Part shown: in pieces, positions 1 to 9,290 of the stretch
Layout: each line of letters opens with the position of its first letter
Numbering within the stretch: the stretch's first letter is position 1
Assembly (NCBI RefSeq): GCF_900105905.1
Contig: NZ_FNSV01000001.1
Span: forward strand, 124,001-188,000
Reading direction: 5' to 3'
DNA: 64,000 nucleotides
From: Rhodococcus koreensis
Lineage (GTDB): Bacteria; Actinomycetota; Actinomycetes; Mycobacteriales; Mycobacteriaceae
Translations under genes and position numbers: made by a program
The notes under the pieces: generated by a model
The model's database searches: none
What the model saw: the letters and a program-made list of their open reading frames with translations, nothing else
What the model was told of the DNA's origin: nothing

Positions 1-2583
1 GAGCAGGTGGTCGCGCAGTTCTTGCGGATCACCACGCAAGAGGTGCCCGATCTGCGGGAGCACGGAATATCGGACGATGTGTCCGCGGTGATCGCCCGGG
101 CAATGTCCCGCGAGCCCGGTCAGCGCCCGGCCACCGCTGCCGACCTCGGCGAGGAACTGCAGGGTCTGCAACGCGCCCACGGCTTCCTGGTCGACGAGAT
201 GCCCCTACGATCCGAACCCGACACACAGGGCAACGACCCGCGACCGGGCCCCGAAGTACGACCGAGCCGCGCAGGTGCCTCCGCTCCCATCACGACGAGG
301 AACCTTCCCCTGGAACTGACGAGTTTCGTCGGCCGCCGACACGAGCTCACCGAGGCGAAGAATCTACTGACCAGATCCCGGCTGGTGACGTTGACCGGAA
401 TCGGCGGTGTCGGCAAGACCCGGCTGGCGATGCGGATCGCGGCCGCTGTGCAACGCGACTACGCCAACGGTGTGCGCCTCGTCGAGTTGGGTGAACTGCG
501 TGACCAGTGGTCCCTGGACGACGCCATCGCAGGCGCACTGGGATTGCGAGACCACTCGGCGAGGCCACTGCGGGAGGTCCTGATCGAGTTCCTCACACCG
601 CGAGAGGTGCTGTTGGTCCTCGACAACTGCGAACACATGTTGGACGCCGTTGCCGAACTAGGCGAGGCACTATTGCGAGTGTGCCCGGACCTGCAAATTC
701 TGGCCACCAGCCGCGAACCCCTGGTCATCGGTGGGGAGGCGGTGTTGCGGGTCCCCCCGTTGGCTGTCCCGGATCCGGGGCGGCGGACCTCATTGCGGGG
801 GTTGCCCAAATACGATGCGGTGACGTTGTTCGTCGAGCGCGCCGCTGACGCGGTTCCGGGGTTCGCGCTCACCGAGGACAACGCGGGGACGGTGGCGGGG
901 ATCTGTCACCGGCTCGATGGGTTGCCGTTGCCGATCGAGTTGGCGGCGGCTCGGTTGCGGGCGATGTCGCCCGAGCAGATCCTGGGGCGCCTGACCGACC
1001 GCTATGCCCTGCTGACCCGCGGCAGCCGGGGTGCGCCGACGCGGCAGCAGACGCTGCGGTTGTGCATCGGCTGGAGTTTCGAGTTGTGCACCGCCGGTGA
1101 ACAACTGGTGTGGGGACGGGTGGCGGTGTTCGCGGGAAGCTTCGAGCTCGATGCGGCGGAGCAGGTGTGCGGCGCCGACCTCGACCCGGGCGAACTGCTG
1201 GATATGCTGACCTCGTTGGTGGAGAAGTCGATCCTGATCCGGGAGGAATCCGGGTCGGTGGTGCGGTTCCGGATGCTCGAGACCCTCCGCGAGTACGGCC
1301 ACGAGAAACTCCAGCAGACCGGTGAGGCTGTGGCTTTGCGTCGCCGGCACCGGGATTGGTACGAGGCGTTAGCGCTCGACGCGGAGGCTGAGTGGATCAG
1401 CGCCCGGCAACTCGATTGGATCACCCGCCTGCAACGGGAATACCCGAATCTGCGAGAGGCCCTTGAATTCTCCACCGCTGACGACCCCGCCGCCGGCCTG
1501 CGTACCGCCGCCGCACTGTACTGGTTCTGGCTCTCCCAGGGTCTCTACAACGAGGGGCGGCGCTGGCTCGACCAGCTGCTCGCCCACCACAGCGGTCAAC
1601 CCACCCTCGAACGGGTCAAGGCCTTGCATCGGGCCAGCGTGATGGCGTCTGTGCAGGGTGATCTCGAGGCCGGGACGGCACTCGTGGAGGAGGGGCGCGC
1701 GCTCACCGCACGGGCAGGCGACCCTAGAATGTGCGCCCTCATTGCCTATGCAGACGGCGTACTGGCACTCTGCGGCGGTGATCTCGCGTGCGCATGCACT
1801 CACCTCGAAACCGCGCGCGCGGAGTCCCGCGAGCGTGAGGGACGCGCATTCGAAGCCAGCGTCCTGTATTTGCTGGGGTTGGCGTATGGGTTGACGGGAC
1901 TGACGGACCGGGCGATTGAATGCCACGAACGTGTTCTCGCGATTACAGAAACCCTCGACGAGAAGGTGTATCGATCGCATTCGCTGTGGGCCCTGAGCCT
2001 TGCCGTGTGGCGACAGGGCGACACCGATCGTGCGGTCCAGCTCCTCGATCAATCGTTGGAGTTGACCCGGAAAGTGCACAGCCCCCGCATCGCCGCAGCC
2101 TGCCTCGAGACACTGGCTTGGATCAGTGTCGGACAACGCGACGCGCCACGGGCTGTGGTCCTGATGGGCGCGGCAGAAGGGCTGGCGCGGTCCATAGGCA
2201 GCACAGTGGTCATTCATTCCAACTTGGCTGTCTTCCATGAGGAATGCGAACGGAGTACCCGGCACAAACTCGGCGACACGGCATTCGCGGCGGCATTCCG
2301 CAAGGGCGAGGGACTTGGCTTCGATGCCGCCATCGCCTATGCCCTTCACGAGCAACCGCCGAGCACCTCTGGACAAGCCATCGGCGAGTCGACGCGACTG
2401 ACCAAGCGGGAACGCCAAGTTGCTGCCCTGATCGCCGATGGCCTGACCAATCAGGCCATCGCTGCCCGTCTGGTGATCTCCCCGCGCACCGCGCAAGGGC
2501 ATGTGGAGCACATCCTGGCCAAACTGGGCTTCAACTCCCGGACGCAGGTCGCGGCCTGGGTCGTGGACCGAACGCACGACTAG
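1..2583 (+). CDS. Kinase-like/NB-ARC ATPase LuxR-family regulator, 5' end outside window
   Basis: The reading frame is open from the first base, so the true start lies upstream. The first ~55 codons resemble the end of a Ser/Thr protein kinase domain (RAMSREPGQRPATAADL). A linker follows, then an NB-ARC/AAA ATPase with Walker A GIGGVGKTR near residue 133 and Walker B VLLVLDNCE near residue 203. Next comes a long TPR-like helical region and a C-terminal LuxR/GerE helix-turn-helix (about residues 797-852, LTKRERQVAALIADGL). This architecture is known in actinobacteria as large ATP-dependent transcription regulators whose sensing part is fused to a kinase. Ligand and targets are unknown. The ATPase and HTH calls are firm; the kinase call rests only on the C-terminal fragment. 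Confidence 0.85.
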   Translation, partial: EQVVAQFLRITTQEVPDLREHGISDDVSAVIARAMSREPGQRPATAADLGEELQGLQRAHGFLVDEMPLRSEPDTQGNDPRPGPEVRPSRAGASAPITTRNLPLELTSFVGRRHELTEAKNLLTRSRLVTLTGIGGVGKTRLAMRIAAAVQRDYANGVRLVELGELRDQWSLDDAIAGALGLRDHSARPLREVLIEFLTPREVLLVLDNCEHMLDAVAELGEALLRVCPDLQILATSREPLVIGGEAVLRVPPLAVPDPGRRTSLRGLPKYDAVTLFVERAADAVPGFALTEDNAGTVAGICHRLDGLPLPIELAAARLRAMSPEQILGRLTDRYALLTRGSRGAPTRQQTLRLCIGWSFELCTAGEQLVWGRVAVFAGSFELDAAEQVCGADLDPGELLDMLTSLVEKSILIREESGSVVRFRMLETLREYGHEKLQQTGEAVALRRRHRDWYEALALDAEAEWISARQLDWITRLQREYPNLREALEFSTADDPAAGLRTAAALYWFWLSQGLYNEGRRWLDQLLAHHSGQPTLERVKALHRASVMASVQGDLEAGTALVEEGRALTARAGDPRMCALIAYADGVLALCGGDLACACTHLETARAESREREGRAFEASVLYLLGLAYGLTGLTDRAIECHERVLAITETLDEKVYRSHSLWALSLAVWRQGDTDRAVQLLDQSLELTRKVHSPRIAAACLETLAWISVGQRDAPRAVVLMGAAEGLARSIGSTVVIHSNLAVFHEECERSTRHKLGDTAFAAAFRKGEGLGFDAAIAYALHEQPPSTSGQAIGESTRLTKRERQVAALIADGLTNQAIAARLVISPRTAQGHVEHILAKLGFNSRTQVAAWVVDRTHD

Positions 2584-2662
2584 AACCGACGCAACTCATA
2601 CGGGCATTACTAGCTGTTGTTGCGAAACCTGTCGTTCGAGCCTTTGCTTGTGCTACTTGTTC

Positions 2663-3538
2663 CTACGGCTGCACGCTGTGGCGCGCATCTCCACTCTCGG
2701 TAGCCCACGAGATGAGAAAGCGCAGAGCCTGCTGGGAAGGTGATCCGGGTGGTGCCGTCATGACCATGATCGACTGATCGGGGTCGTGTGGGCAGGTGAG
2801 TATCTGCCAATCCAACGTCAGATCACCGGCCACAGCGTGGTGAAATTGTTTGGTGCCGAACGTTTTATAAGCGACGTCATGTAACGCCCACCACTGACGG
2901 AAGTCCTCGTCGAGGACGGATAGTTCGCCGACCAACGCCTGGAGTTCCGGATCTGCGGGTGAATGAGCAACGTCCATCCGGGCGAAAGCCACACAGTTTC
3001 GGGCGGCGGATTCCCAGTCGGTGTAGAGGTCACGGATTTGCGGATCGAGAAAAGTCAGCCGCAACAGGTTGCGGTCCCTGAGCGGGAGCGTCCCGAAGTC
3101 GGTGTAAAGAGCCGCGGCGAGGCAATTCCAAGCCAGGACACTCATATGGCGGCCGAGAACAAGAGCGGGCGTGTCAGTCAAGTTGTCCAGCAGACGTTGG
3201 GTCTGGGGGTGCACCTGCTGCTGCACGCGTTTGCGACGGCGGGGCGCCTCGGATTTGTGTGCGAGCTGGTGAAGGTAGCGGGTCTCGTCAAGGCTCAGGC
3301 GCAGGGCGCGAGCAATGGCGGCCAACGCGGAGGCTGACGCACCGGCCAGCCGCCCCTGCTCGATGCGGGTGTAGTAGTCCACGCTGATGGATGCAAGTTG
3401 AGCGACTTCTTCCCGGCGCAGCCCGGTGACCCTGCGCGGGTGTCCGCTGGTTGGTAGGCCAACCTCCTCGGGGGTGACTTCGGCCCGACGAGCCCTCAGG
3501 AAGTCTCCCAACTCCGTGTGTTCCCCGCGGTTGCTCAT
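2663..3538 (-). CDS. XRE-family regulator with MmyB-like ligand-binding domain
   Basis: The 291-residue protein starts with an XRE helix-turn-helix (GLRREEVAQLASISVDYY, then RIEQGR, about residues 40-70). A C-terminal MmyB-like region follows (PALVLGRHMSVLAWN, then YTDFGTLPLRDRNLLRL), the layout of actinobacterial regulators that bind small ligands, often fatty acids. The ATG at 3538 is preferred because the conserved N-terminus begins there; an in-frame ATG at 3580 would add 14 poorly conserved residues. It is divergent from the hydrolase gene at 3735, with ~195 bp between them, so it may control that hydrolase. Target and ligand are inferred only by position. Confidence 0.85.
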   Translation of the reverse strand: MSNRGEHTELGDFLRARRAEVTPEEVGLPTSGHPRRVTGLRREEVAQLASISVDYYTRIEQGRLAGASASALAAIARALRLSLDETRYLHQLAHKSEAPRRRKRVQQQVHPQTQRLLDNLTDTPALVLGRHMSVLAWNCLAAALYTDFGTLPLRDRNLLRLTFLDPQIRDLYTDWESAARNCVAFARMDVAHSPADPELQALVGELSVLDEDFRQWWALHDVAYKTFGTKQFHHAVAGDLTLDWQILTCPHDPDQSIMVMTAPPGSPSQQALRFLISWATESGDARHSVQP

Positions 3539-3734
3539 GACTGCAATTGTCCCCTGTCGGCGCGGATGTTGGGTGGGCAAGTTTGTTCCCTGGAACCGGT
3601 ATTGCCAGGAAGGGATCTGCTCTGCCTCGCGTGGGAATTGCGTGTGAATGTGGATGAGGCGTTACGAGGGCCTTCACTTCACGGCTCGGTCCTGATGCCC
3701 AGATTGATCCCCCTGAACCAGGAGAGTTAGAACT

Positions 3735-4634
3735 ATGACAACCACGTCAGAGCAGTTTGTGTCGACGCTTGCACGGACACTCGCGTATTCGATGCGGACC
3801 CCTGTGCTACGCCGCCCAGACGAGGTGGGTCTCGCCTATGAGGACGTGACTTTCCCTTCGATGGACGGGACTCCGCTGGAAGGCTGGTTCATTCCGGCCG
3901 ACTCCGACAAGCTTGTTATCGCCAACCACCCCATGCCCTGTAACCGGTACGGCTATCCGGGACACATCGAAGAGTTCAGCTTCTTCGCCGACTTCGAGGT
4001 CAACTTTCTCCCCGACTACAAGAACCTCCACGACGCCGGTTACAACGTCCTGGCGTACGACCTGCGCAACCACGGGCTCAGCGGAGCAGGGAACGGCGGC
4101 GTCGTCGGCATCGGACTGCTCGAGTATCGAGACGTGATCGGATCCCTTCGCTACGGTCGGTCCCGGATGAACATCGACAACTCCCGTATCGGACTGCTCA
4201 GCCGTTGCCTTGGCGCGGACTCCACTATCGTTGCGATGTCCAAGCACCCCGAGGAGTTCGAGAACGTCCGAGCCATGGTCGCGGTCCAACCGGTGTCTCT
4301 TCGGCCCTTTGTAGAGGTTGCCTGTGAAACGAATGGCATCCCGGGTGGCGTGGAGATGTTCGCCAAGGAAATCAAGAATCTGACGAGCTTCGACCTGGAC
4401 GAGCTCTCCCCTCTGTCTTACGCCCCGGATGTGCAGGCTCCGACCTTTGTGATTCAGGTGCGTGAAGACTCCAGTACCCGACCGTCCGATGTGCAGGGAA
4501 TCTACGACGCCCTCGGTACGCAGGACAAGAAGCTCTTCTGGATCGAGGGCACCACGCGCCGGTTCGACGGGTACAACTTTTTCGCTCAGCAGCCCGCGCA
4601 GATGCTCGACTGGTTCGATACCCACTTCGCCTGA
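3735..4634 (+). CDS. Alpha/beta-hydrolase A with Cys nucleophile
   Basis: A 299-residue alpha/beta-hydrolase. The nucleophile-elbow motif reads SRCLGAD, placing Cys where serine hydrolases have Ser, as in dienelactone-hydrolase-type enzymes. A candidate acid is the Asp in QVREDSSTRPSD. At the expected histidine position the sequence reads EGTTRRFDGYNFF and no His is seen. It is clearly paralogous to the convergent gene at 4875-5777; both share the stretch AYDLRNHGLSGAGNGGVVG and others. It stands alone on the plus strand, opposite the XRE regulator. The substrate is unknown. Without the histidine it may be a weak or non-classical hydrolase, or use another residue as base. Confidence 0.8.
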   Translation: MTTTSEQFVSTLARTLAYSMRTPVLRRPDEVGLAYEDVTFPSMDGTPLEGWFIPADSDKLVIANHPMPCNRYGYPGHIEEFSFFADFEVNFLPDYKNLHDAGYNVLAYDLRNHGLSGAGNGGVVGIGLLEYRDVIGSLRYGRSRMNIDNSRIGLLSRCLGADSTIVAMSKHPEEFENVRAMVAVQPVSLRPFVEVACETNGIPGGVEMFAKEIKNLTSFDLDELSPLSYAPDVQAPTFVIQVREDSSTRPSDVQGIYDALGTQDKKLFWIEGTTRRFDGYNFFAQQPAQMLDWFDTHFA

Positions 4635-4723
4635 CGGGCGACCGGTGGCGCACCTGCCGCTGTAGATGCGGTGCCGGAAGACGTTCAGGCGTCGTTCCAG
4701 CGAAGTTGGACATCCCGGTCGTG

Positions 4724-4765
4724 GCGCGCGCCGGACACCTGGGGCACTGGGTGGCCGGCGCGCGC
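4724..4765. terminator. Inverted repeat between convergent hydrolase genes
   Basis: Perfect 11-bp arms (GCGCGCGCCGG at 4724-4734 and its complement at 4755-4765) flank a 20-nt loop. It lies between the two convergent hydrolase genes and can serve both strands. There is no clear T-run, as is common for actinobacterial terminators. Confidence 0.5.
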
Positions 4766-4874
4766 ACGAGGCTGTGGTGTGGAGATGAGGCGTGAGTGGG
4801 GTCGTCAGCACTGGTTCGTGCCGATCTCCTCCGAGAAGGAAGACTTCGACATCGCTGACTATTGCCGTGTTGAA

Positions 4875-5777
4875 CTAATCGATGTGCGAATCGAACCACT
4901 CGAGCATAAGTTCGGGATGCTCACCGAAGTAGTTGTAACCCCGGAACCGTTCAGTAGTTCCCTCGATCCAGAACAGCTTCTTGTCGTTCGCAGCGATGTT
5001 GTCGTAGATGGTTTGCACGTCGGATGGCTTCGTGAGGGAGTCCTCGTGTACTTGCACCACGAGCGTGGGCAGCTGCACCGATTTGGCATGCTCGATCGGT
5101 GACAACTCGTCGATATGGAAGCCGGTCCGTTTGTGGATCGCCACATCGAACAGGTCGGGCCCATTGTCGATGCCGGCGTCCTCGGATGCGCGTTCGATGA
5201 ACGGACGCGCAGAAACCGGCTGCAATGCGATCAATGACTTGACGTGACTGAACTCCTCGGGATGTTTGTCGATGGCGACGATCGTCGAGTCGCAACCGAG
5301 GCATACGCTCAGGAGGGAGGTTTTCATATTCGACGTGTCCTTGCGTGATTTCGCGTATCGCAGAGATCCGATCACGTCTCGATACTCGAGCAGGCCGATG
5401 CCGACGACGCCGCCGTTCCCTGCTCCGCTGAGCCCGTGGTTGCGCAGGTCGTACGCCAGGACGTTGTAACCGGCGTCGTGGAGGGCCTTGTACTGCGGCA
5501 GGAAACTGACCTCGAAGCCGCCGAAGTTCGTCCACGGTTCCAGGTGACCCGGATAGCCGTATCTGTTCCCCGGCATGAAGTGGTTGCAGATGACGAGGCG
5601 GTCGGAGTCGGCTGGCATGAACCAGCCCTCGAGGGGCACGCCGTCAAGGGATGGGAAAGAGACATCCTCGTAGTCCAGCCCGACCTCGTCGGGGCGCCGA
5701 AAGACCGGCGTTCGGTACGACGTAGCGAAGAAGTCGGCCAGGCCGTCGATCACTTCGTTCGATTTGTTGTCGGTCAT
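4875..5777 (-). CDS. Alpha/beta-hydrolase B with Cys nucleophile
   Basis: A 300-residue paralogue of the hydrolase at 3735-4634, similar along its whole length. The elbow motif is SVCLGCD, so the likely nucleophile is Cys, with a candidate Asp in QVHEDSLTKPSD. The usual catalytic His position reads EGTTERFRGYNYF and again has no His. A good ribosome site (AGGAG, 9 nt spacing) supports the ATG at 5777. It is the last gene of the minus-strand oxidation run and follows the mycofactocin-type SDR by ~130 bp. It may act on an ester or lactone made or used by that pathway; the substrate is not evident. Confidence 0.8.
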   Translation of the reverse strand: MTDNKSNEVIDGLADFFATSYRTPVFRRPDEVGLDYEDVSFPSLDGVPLEGWFMPADSDRLVICNHFMPGNRYGYPGHLEPWTNFGGFEVSFLPQYKALHDAGYNVLAYDLRNHGLSGAGNGGVVGIGLLEYRDVIGSLRYAKSRKDTSNMKTSLLSVCLGCDSTIVAIDKHPEEFSHVKSLIALQPVSARPFIERASEDAGIDNGPDLFDVAIHKRTGFHIDELSPIEHAKSVQLPTLVVQVHEDSLTKPSDVQTIYDNIAANDKKLFWIEGTTERFRGYNYFGEHPELMLEWFDSHID

Positions 5778-5910
5778 GGGAATTCACTCCTATATCGCCG
5801 GGATCGGGTGTCGTCGCGGTAGCAACCATCCCGGCATCGCTGATTCAGATGTTCTCTATGTCTCGCGGAGCGCGAGACGCCAGGCATCGGTTGAAGGCCT
5901 GACCAGCTCC

Positions 5911-6750
5911 TCATTTCTCCATGGAGCCGGCATCGACCGGCAGCGCCACCCCGGTGATGTACCGCGACTCGTCCGAGGCGAGGAAAAGCAGTGCGTTCGA
6001 GACGTCGTCGAGTTCCACCCACGGCACCGGGATCAAGTTCTGCTGGGCGAACCCGGCCCGCGCATCCTCGACTGTCGGCCGTGGGAGGTCGGGTCGGAAC
6101 AGTTCCAGGACGGCATCGCTCAATCCCATTCCCGTCGGGACGACGGTGGTGTGGATGGTGTTTACCCGGATGAATTCGGGAGCAAGCTCGATGGCGAGCG
6201 TGCGCATCAATCCCACGACGCCGTGCTTGGCCGCCGAATAGTGGGCCAAATTTGGGGTGCCACGGAGGCCGGAGCATGAACTGGTGAGCACGATGGATCC
6301 ACCCTTGCCTGCGATGAGATGAGGGATCGCGGCGGCGCAGGTGTTGTAGACACCGACCAGATTGACGTCGAGCAGGTCCTGCCACATCTCTGAGGTCAAC
6401 TCGAGCGTTTTGGCCGGTGACATCACCCCCGCGTTAGCGCTCACGATGTCGAGTGCGCCGAACAGTGCCACACCCTCGTCCACGACCGCGGTCAATCCTT
6501 CCCGATCGCGGACATCAGCGTGACGAGCCAAGATCCGCCCGCCACTTTCCTCTACCAACGCGACGGTCTCGGCGAGGTCGGCCTCGGTGCCGAGTGCATA
6601 CGGGACCGTATCGATGTTCCGGCAGACGTCGAGTGCGATGATGTCCGCCCCTTCCTGCGCCAGCCGCAGGCAATGGCTTCGGCCCTGTCCCCGCGCCGCT
6701 CCGGTCACGAGCGCCACTTTGCCGGACACTCGACCCTGTGTGTGAGCCAC
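5911..6750 (-). CDS. Mycofactocin-type SDR family oxidoreductase
   Basis: A 279-residue short-chain dehydrogenase. The start region GRVSGKVALVTGAARGQGR and a longer-than-usual insertion after the first strand match the mycofactocin-coupled SDR family, whose NAD cofactor stays bound and is recycled through mycofactocin. The nucleotide motif (TGAARGQG), SANAG, the catalytic Ser (LTSSCSG) and YSAAK are all intact. A GTG start at 6750 is chosen because GGGAAGGG precedes it; the ATG at 6780 has no such site and would overlap the upstream gene's stop. It probably oxidises an alcohol or hydroxy group in the same pathway as the NDMA-type alcohol dehydrogenase at 11343. Confidence 0.85.
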   Translation of the reverse strand: MAHTQGRVSGKVALVTGAARGQGRSHCLRLAQEGADIIALDVCRNIDTVPYALGTEADLAETVALVEESGGRILARHADVRDREGLTAVVDEGVALFGALDIVSANAGVMSPAKTLELTSEMWQDLLDVNLVGVYNTCAAAIPHLIAGKGGSIVLTSSCSGLRGTPNLAHYSAAKHGVVGLMRTLAIELAPEFIRVNTIHTTVVPTGMGLSDAVLELFRPDLPRPTVEDARAGFAQQNLIPVPWVELDDVSNALLFLASDESRYITGVALPVDAGSMEK

Positions 6751-6776
6751 TCGTTTCCCTTCCCTCGAAGCTCTTG

Positions 6777-8267
6777 TCAACGCGCGCCGTACGGGAGGGT
6801 TCGTTCCTCATTCAGGTCCCACACCACGGCCTTCGATCGCGTGTAGAGGTCGATTGCGTCGAACCCGTTCTCGCGGCCGTATCCGCTTTCCTTCATCCCA
6901 CCGAATGGAATGGTCGGATGGATGGCTCGGTAGGTGTTCACCCACACGGTGCCAGCTTCCAGATTCCGGGCAAGATACTGGATGGCGCGCGCGTCATTGC
7001 CCCAGATCTGGGCCGTCAGACCCATCCTTGCTCCGTTCGCCCGGGCGAGAACCTCGTCGATGTCGGAGTACCGCAACACACTGGCGACCGGACCGAAAAC
7101 CTCTGTGCTGGCGACGATGTTGTCATCGGTGACGTCTATGAGGACGGTGGGGCGATAGAAGTAGCCCTCACCCAGTGCCCCCTCGTCCGCTCGGTAACCG
7201 CCCGCCAGCCGGGTCGCGCCCTGGCCGACAGCGGACGTCACTATCGAGTCCACCCGCTCGAGTTGCCGATGGCTGATCAGGGCGCCCATCTGCGACGCCG
7301 GATCGCGCGGCGGGCCTACCCGGATCGACCGGGCGAGCAATTCGATCCGACCCACCGCCTCGTCATACAACGCGTCGGGCACGAAAATGCGCGATCCCGC
7401 AGCGCAACTCTGCCCGCTCTTGACGAAGTTCGAATGCAGGATCGACGGAATCGCCGTGTCGAGATCGGCATCCTCGAGCAGAATTACCGCACTCTTACCG
7501 CCGAGTTCGAGGCTCAGCGGCGTGATGGTCGCCGCGGACTGTGCGATCACCGCCCGGGATGCCTCCGGACTACCCGTGAATACAAGCATTCCGATCTCCG
7601 GATGCTCGGTCAATGCGCGACCGGTCACCTCCCCCCGCCCGGTGACCACATTGACCACGCCCGGCGGAATCCCTGCCTCGAGCGCGAGTTCCGCCATCCG
7701 AAATGACGACAGCGGCGCAACTTCCGGCGCTTTGAGTACGAAGCAGTTTCCTGCAATCAGCGCCGGCCCGGCCTTCCAGCCGAACATCATCGGGTTGCCG
7801 TTGAACGGGTTGACCCCGGCCACGACGCCGTACGGTTCCCGCGCCTGGTAGGCGACGCGGTCCGGATACTGCGCGAACGATCGGCCCTCGATCTTGTCGG
7901 CCATTCCCGCGTAGTACGTCAGCCAGCGGGCTCCGCCGTCGACGTCGCCGAGTGCCTCTCGTCGCAGGTGACCGACGTCGTCGGTCTCGAGGTCGGCGAG
8001 TTCGTCACGCCGTTCGGCGATCAGCTCGGCCCAGCGGCGGACGAGCCGACCTCGTTCGTCGGGGGCCATGTCTCGCCACGTCTCGCGAAAGACTTGCCCG
8101 GCGGTCGTGACGACCTCGTCGACGTGGCCGGCCGATGACTCGAACGCCTCCGCCCACACCTGACCTGTGGCCGGGTTCTCGATCGGGATGTATTCGCCCG
8201 AGTCCGGAACGACGGAGCCTCGGGCCCCGACGATTCCCACTCGCGGCATGTGCGCCACCGTGGCCAT
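6777..8267 (-). CDS. NAD(P)-dependent aldehyde dehydrogenase (1)
   Basis: A 496-residue aldehyde dehydrogenase of normal length. The active-site Glu lies in LELGGKSAV (about residue 260) and the catalytic Cys in SGQSCAAGSR (about residue 295); the Asn of NPFNGNP is also present. It should oxidise an aldehyde to the acid. It begins 2 nt downstream of the MDR oxidoreductase stop, so the two are probably cotranscribed and coupled. GAAGG precedes the ATG. It shares the run with a second, different aldehyde dehydrogenase at 12496, suggesting two aldehyde substrates or successive steps. Confidence 0.9.
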   Translation of the reverse strand: MATVAHMPRVGIVGARGSVVPDSGEYIPIENPATGQVWAEAFESSAGHVDEVVTTAGQVFRETWRDMAPDERGRLVRRWAELIAERRDELADLETDDVGHLRREALGDVDGGARWLTYYAGMADKIEGRSFAQYPDRVAYQAREPYGVVAGVNPFNGNPMMFGWKAGPALIAGNCFVLKAPEVAPLSSFRMAELALEAGIPPGVVNVVTGRGEVTGRALTEHPEIGMLVFTGSPEASRAVIAQSAATITPLSLELGGKSAVILLEDADLDTAIPSILHSNFVKSGQSCAAGSRIFVPDALYDEAVGRIELLARSIRVGPPRDPASQMGALISHRQLERVDSIVTSAVGQGATRLAGGYRADEGALGEGYFYRPTVLIDVTDDNIVASTEVFGPVASVLRYSDIDEVLARANGARMGLTAQIWGNDARAIQYLARNLEAGTVWVNTYRAIHPTIPFGGMKESGYGRENGFDAIDLYTRSKAVVWDLNEERTLPYGAR

Positions 8268-8269
8268 CT

Positions 8270-9208
8270 CTACCTTCTCTCTGTGGATGTCAATACGTAT
8301 CGGCCGCGCGTTCCCGGTCTCGCGGCGGCGCGGTGTGCCTCTGCCGCGTCCTCGAACGGAATCGTGCCCGCGACGCGCAGAGCGATCTCGCCGCGCTCGG
8401 CCATCCGGACCAGCTCCACTGTCTGATCGGTGTTCGGGTGGGCGTTCAAGAACCGCCAGTCGAGCCCGCTGTTCGCCGGACGCTCCCCGACCGCGCTCAC
8501 AGCCGCACCTCCTGGCTCGATACCAGCGAGAACCGACCGGTCGACCGGTGCGGTCGCGATGAGCGCGTCGGCCGGGCCGCGCAGTGCCCGCCGCAGGCAG
8601 CCGGCAACATCACGCGAGGTGCGTGAGATGAAATGCCCGCCCCGCCCCTCGATGAAATTTCTGTCGCTGTCATCGGCGATACCCGCAACGGCGATGCCGC
8701 GGTGCACCGCCAGATCCATGGCGAATCCGCCGATCCCTCCTGCGGCACCCAGGATTGCAAGTGTGTCGCCTCGCTGTAGCCCCAGCAGTTCCAGGGCTTG
8801 AAATGCGGTGTTCCCGTTGAGCGGCAGAGTCGTCAACGCGGCCGGTGATAGCGATGACGGGCAGGGCGTTGCCGATTCGATTGGAACGACGATGTAGTCC
8901 GCCTGCGTTCCCTCGCGGGTGTCGAACCAGTACCGCCAGCCGGTTACGGTAATACCGACGAGACTCGCATCGACGTGGGGTCCTACTGCATCAATGCGAC
9001 CGGCATAGTCCCAGCCCAGCACCAATCGCCCACTTGGTTCGGGAAGCTCGCCGTAGCGTCCGGCCCTGGTCTCGAGATCGACCGGGTGCACACTGGCCGC
9101 CTCCACCTTGACTCGGGCCTCGCCGGGTCCTGGGTGGGGCATCGAAATCTTTACTACCTCGATGACTTCCGGCCCACCGAAACGGCTGACCGTCACCGCT
9201 CGGTTCAT
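8270..9208 (-). CDS. Zinc-free MDR (quinone-reductase type) NADP-dependent oxidoreductase
   Basis: A 312-residue medium-chain reductase. It opens with the typical MNRAVTVSRFGGPEVIEV, has the Rossmann motif ILGAAGGIGG near residue 145, and lacks the structural-zinc cysteines of alcohol dehydrogenases. The family reduces quinones or activated C=C bonds with NADPH. The ATG at 9208 is supported by GAGG 6 nt upstream; the frame remains open another 76 codons without family similarity. It sits between a transporter and an aldehyde dehydrogenase in the minus-strand catabolic run. Its substrate is unknown. Confidence 0.85.
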   Translation of the reverse strand: MNRAVTVSRFGGPEVIEVVKISMPHPGPGEARVKVEAASVHPVDLETRAGRYGELPEPSGRLVLGWDYAGRIDAVGPHVDASLVGITVTGWRYWFDTREGTQADYIVVPIESATPCPSSLSPAALTTLPLNGNTAFQALELLGLQRGDTLAILGAAGGIGGFAMDLAVHRGIAVAGIADDSDRNFIEGRGGHFISRTSRDVAGCLRRALRGPADALIATAPVDRSVLAGIEPGGAAVSAVGERPANSGLDWRFLNAHPNTDQTVELVRMAERGEIALRVAGTIPFEDAAEAHRAAARPGTRGRYVLTSTERR

Positions 9209-9290
9209 GACGTACCTCGCTGCGCGGCTCCGTGGTCCATGATTCCGCATAGTCCACCGGGTGTGGAGACCCAGATACTGATTCCACCAC

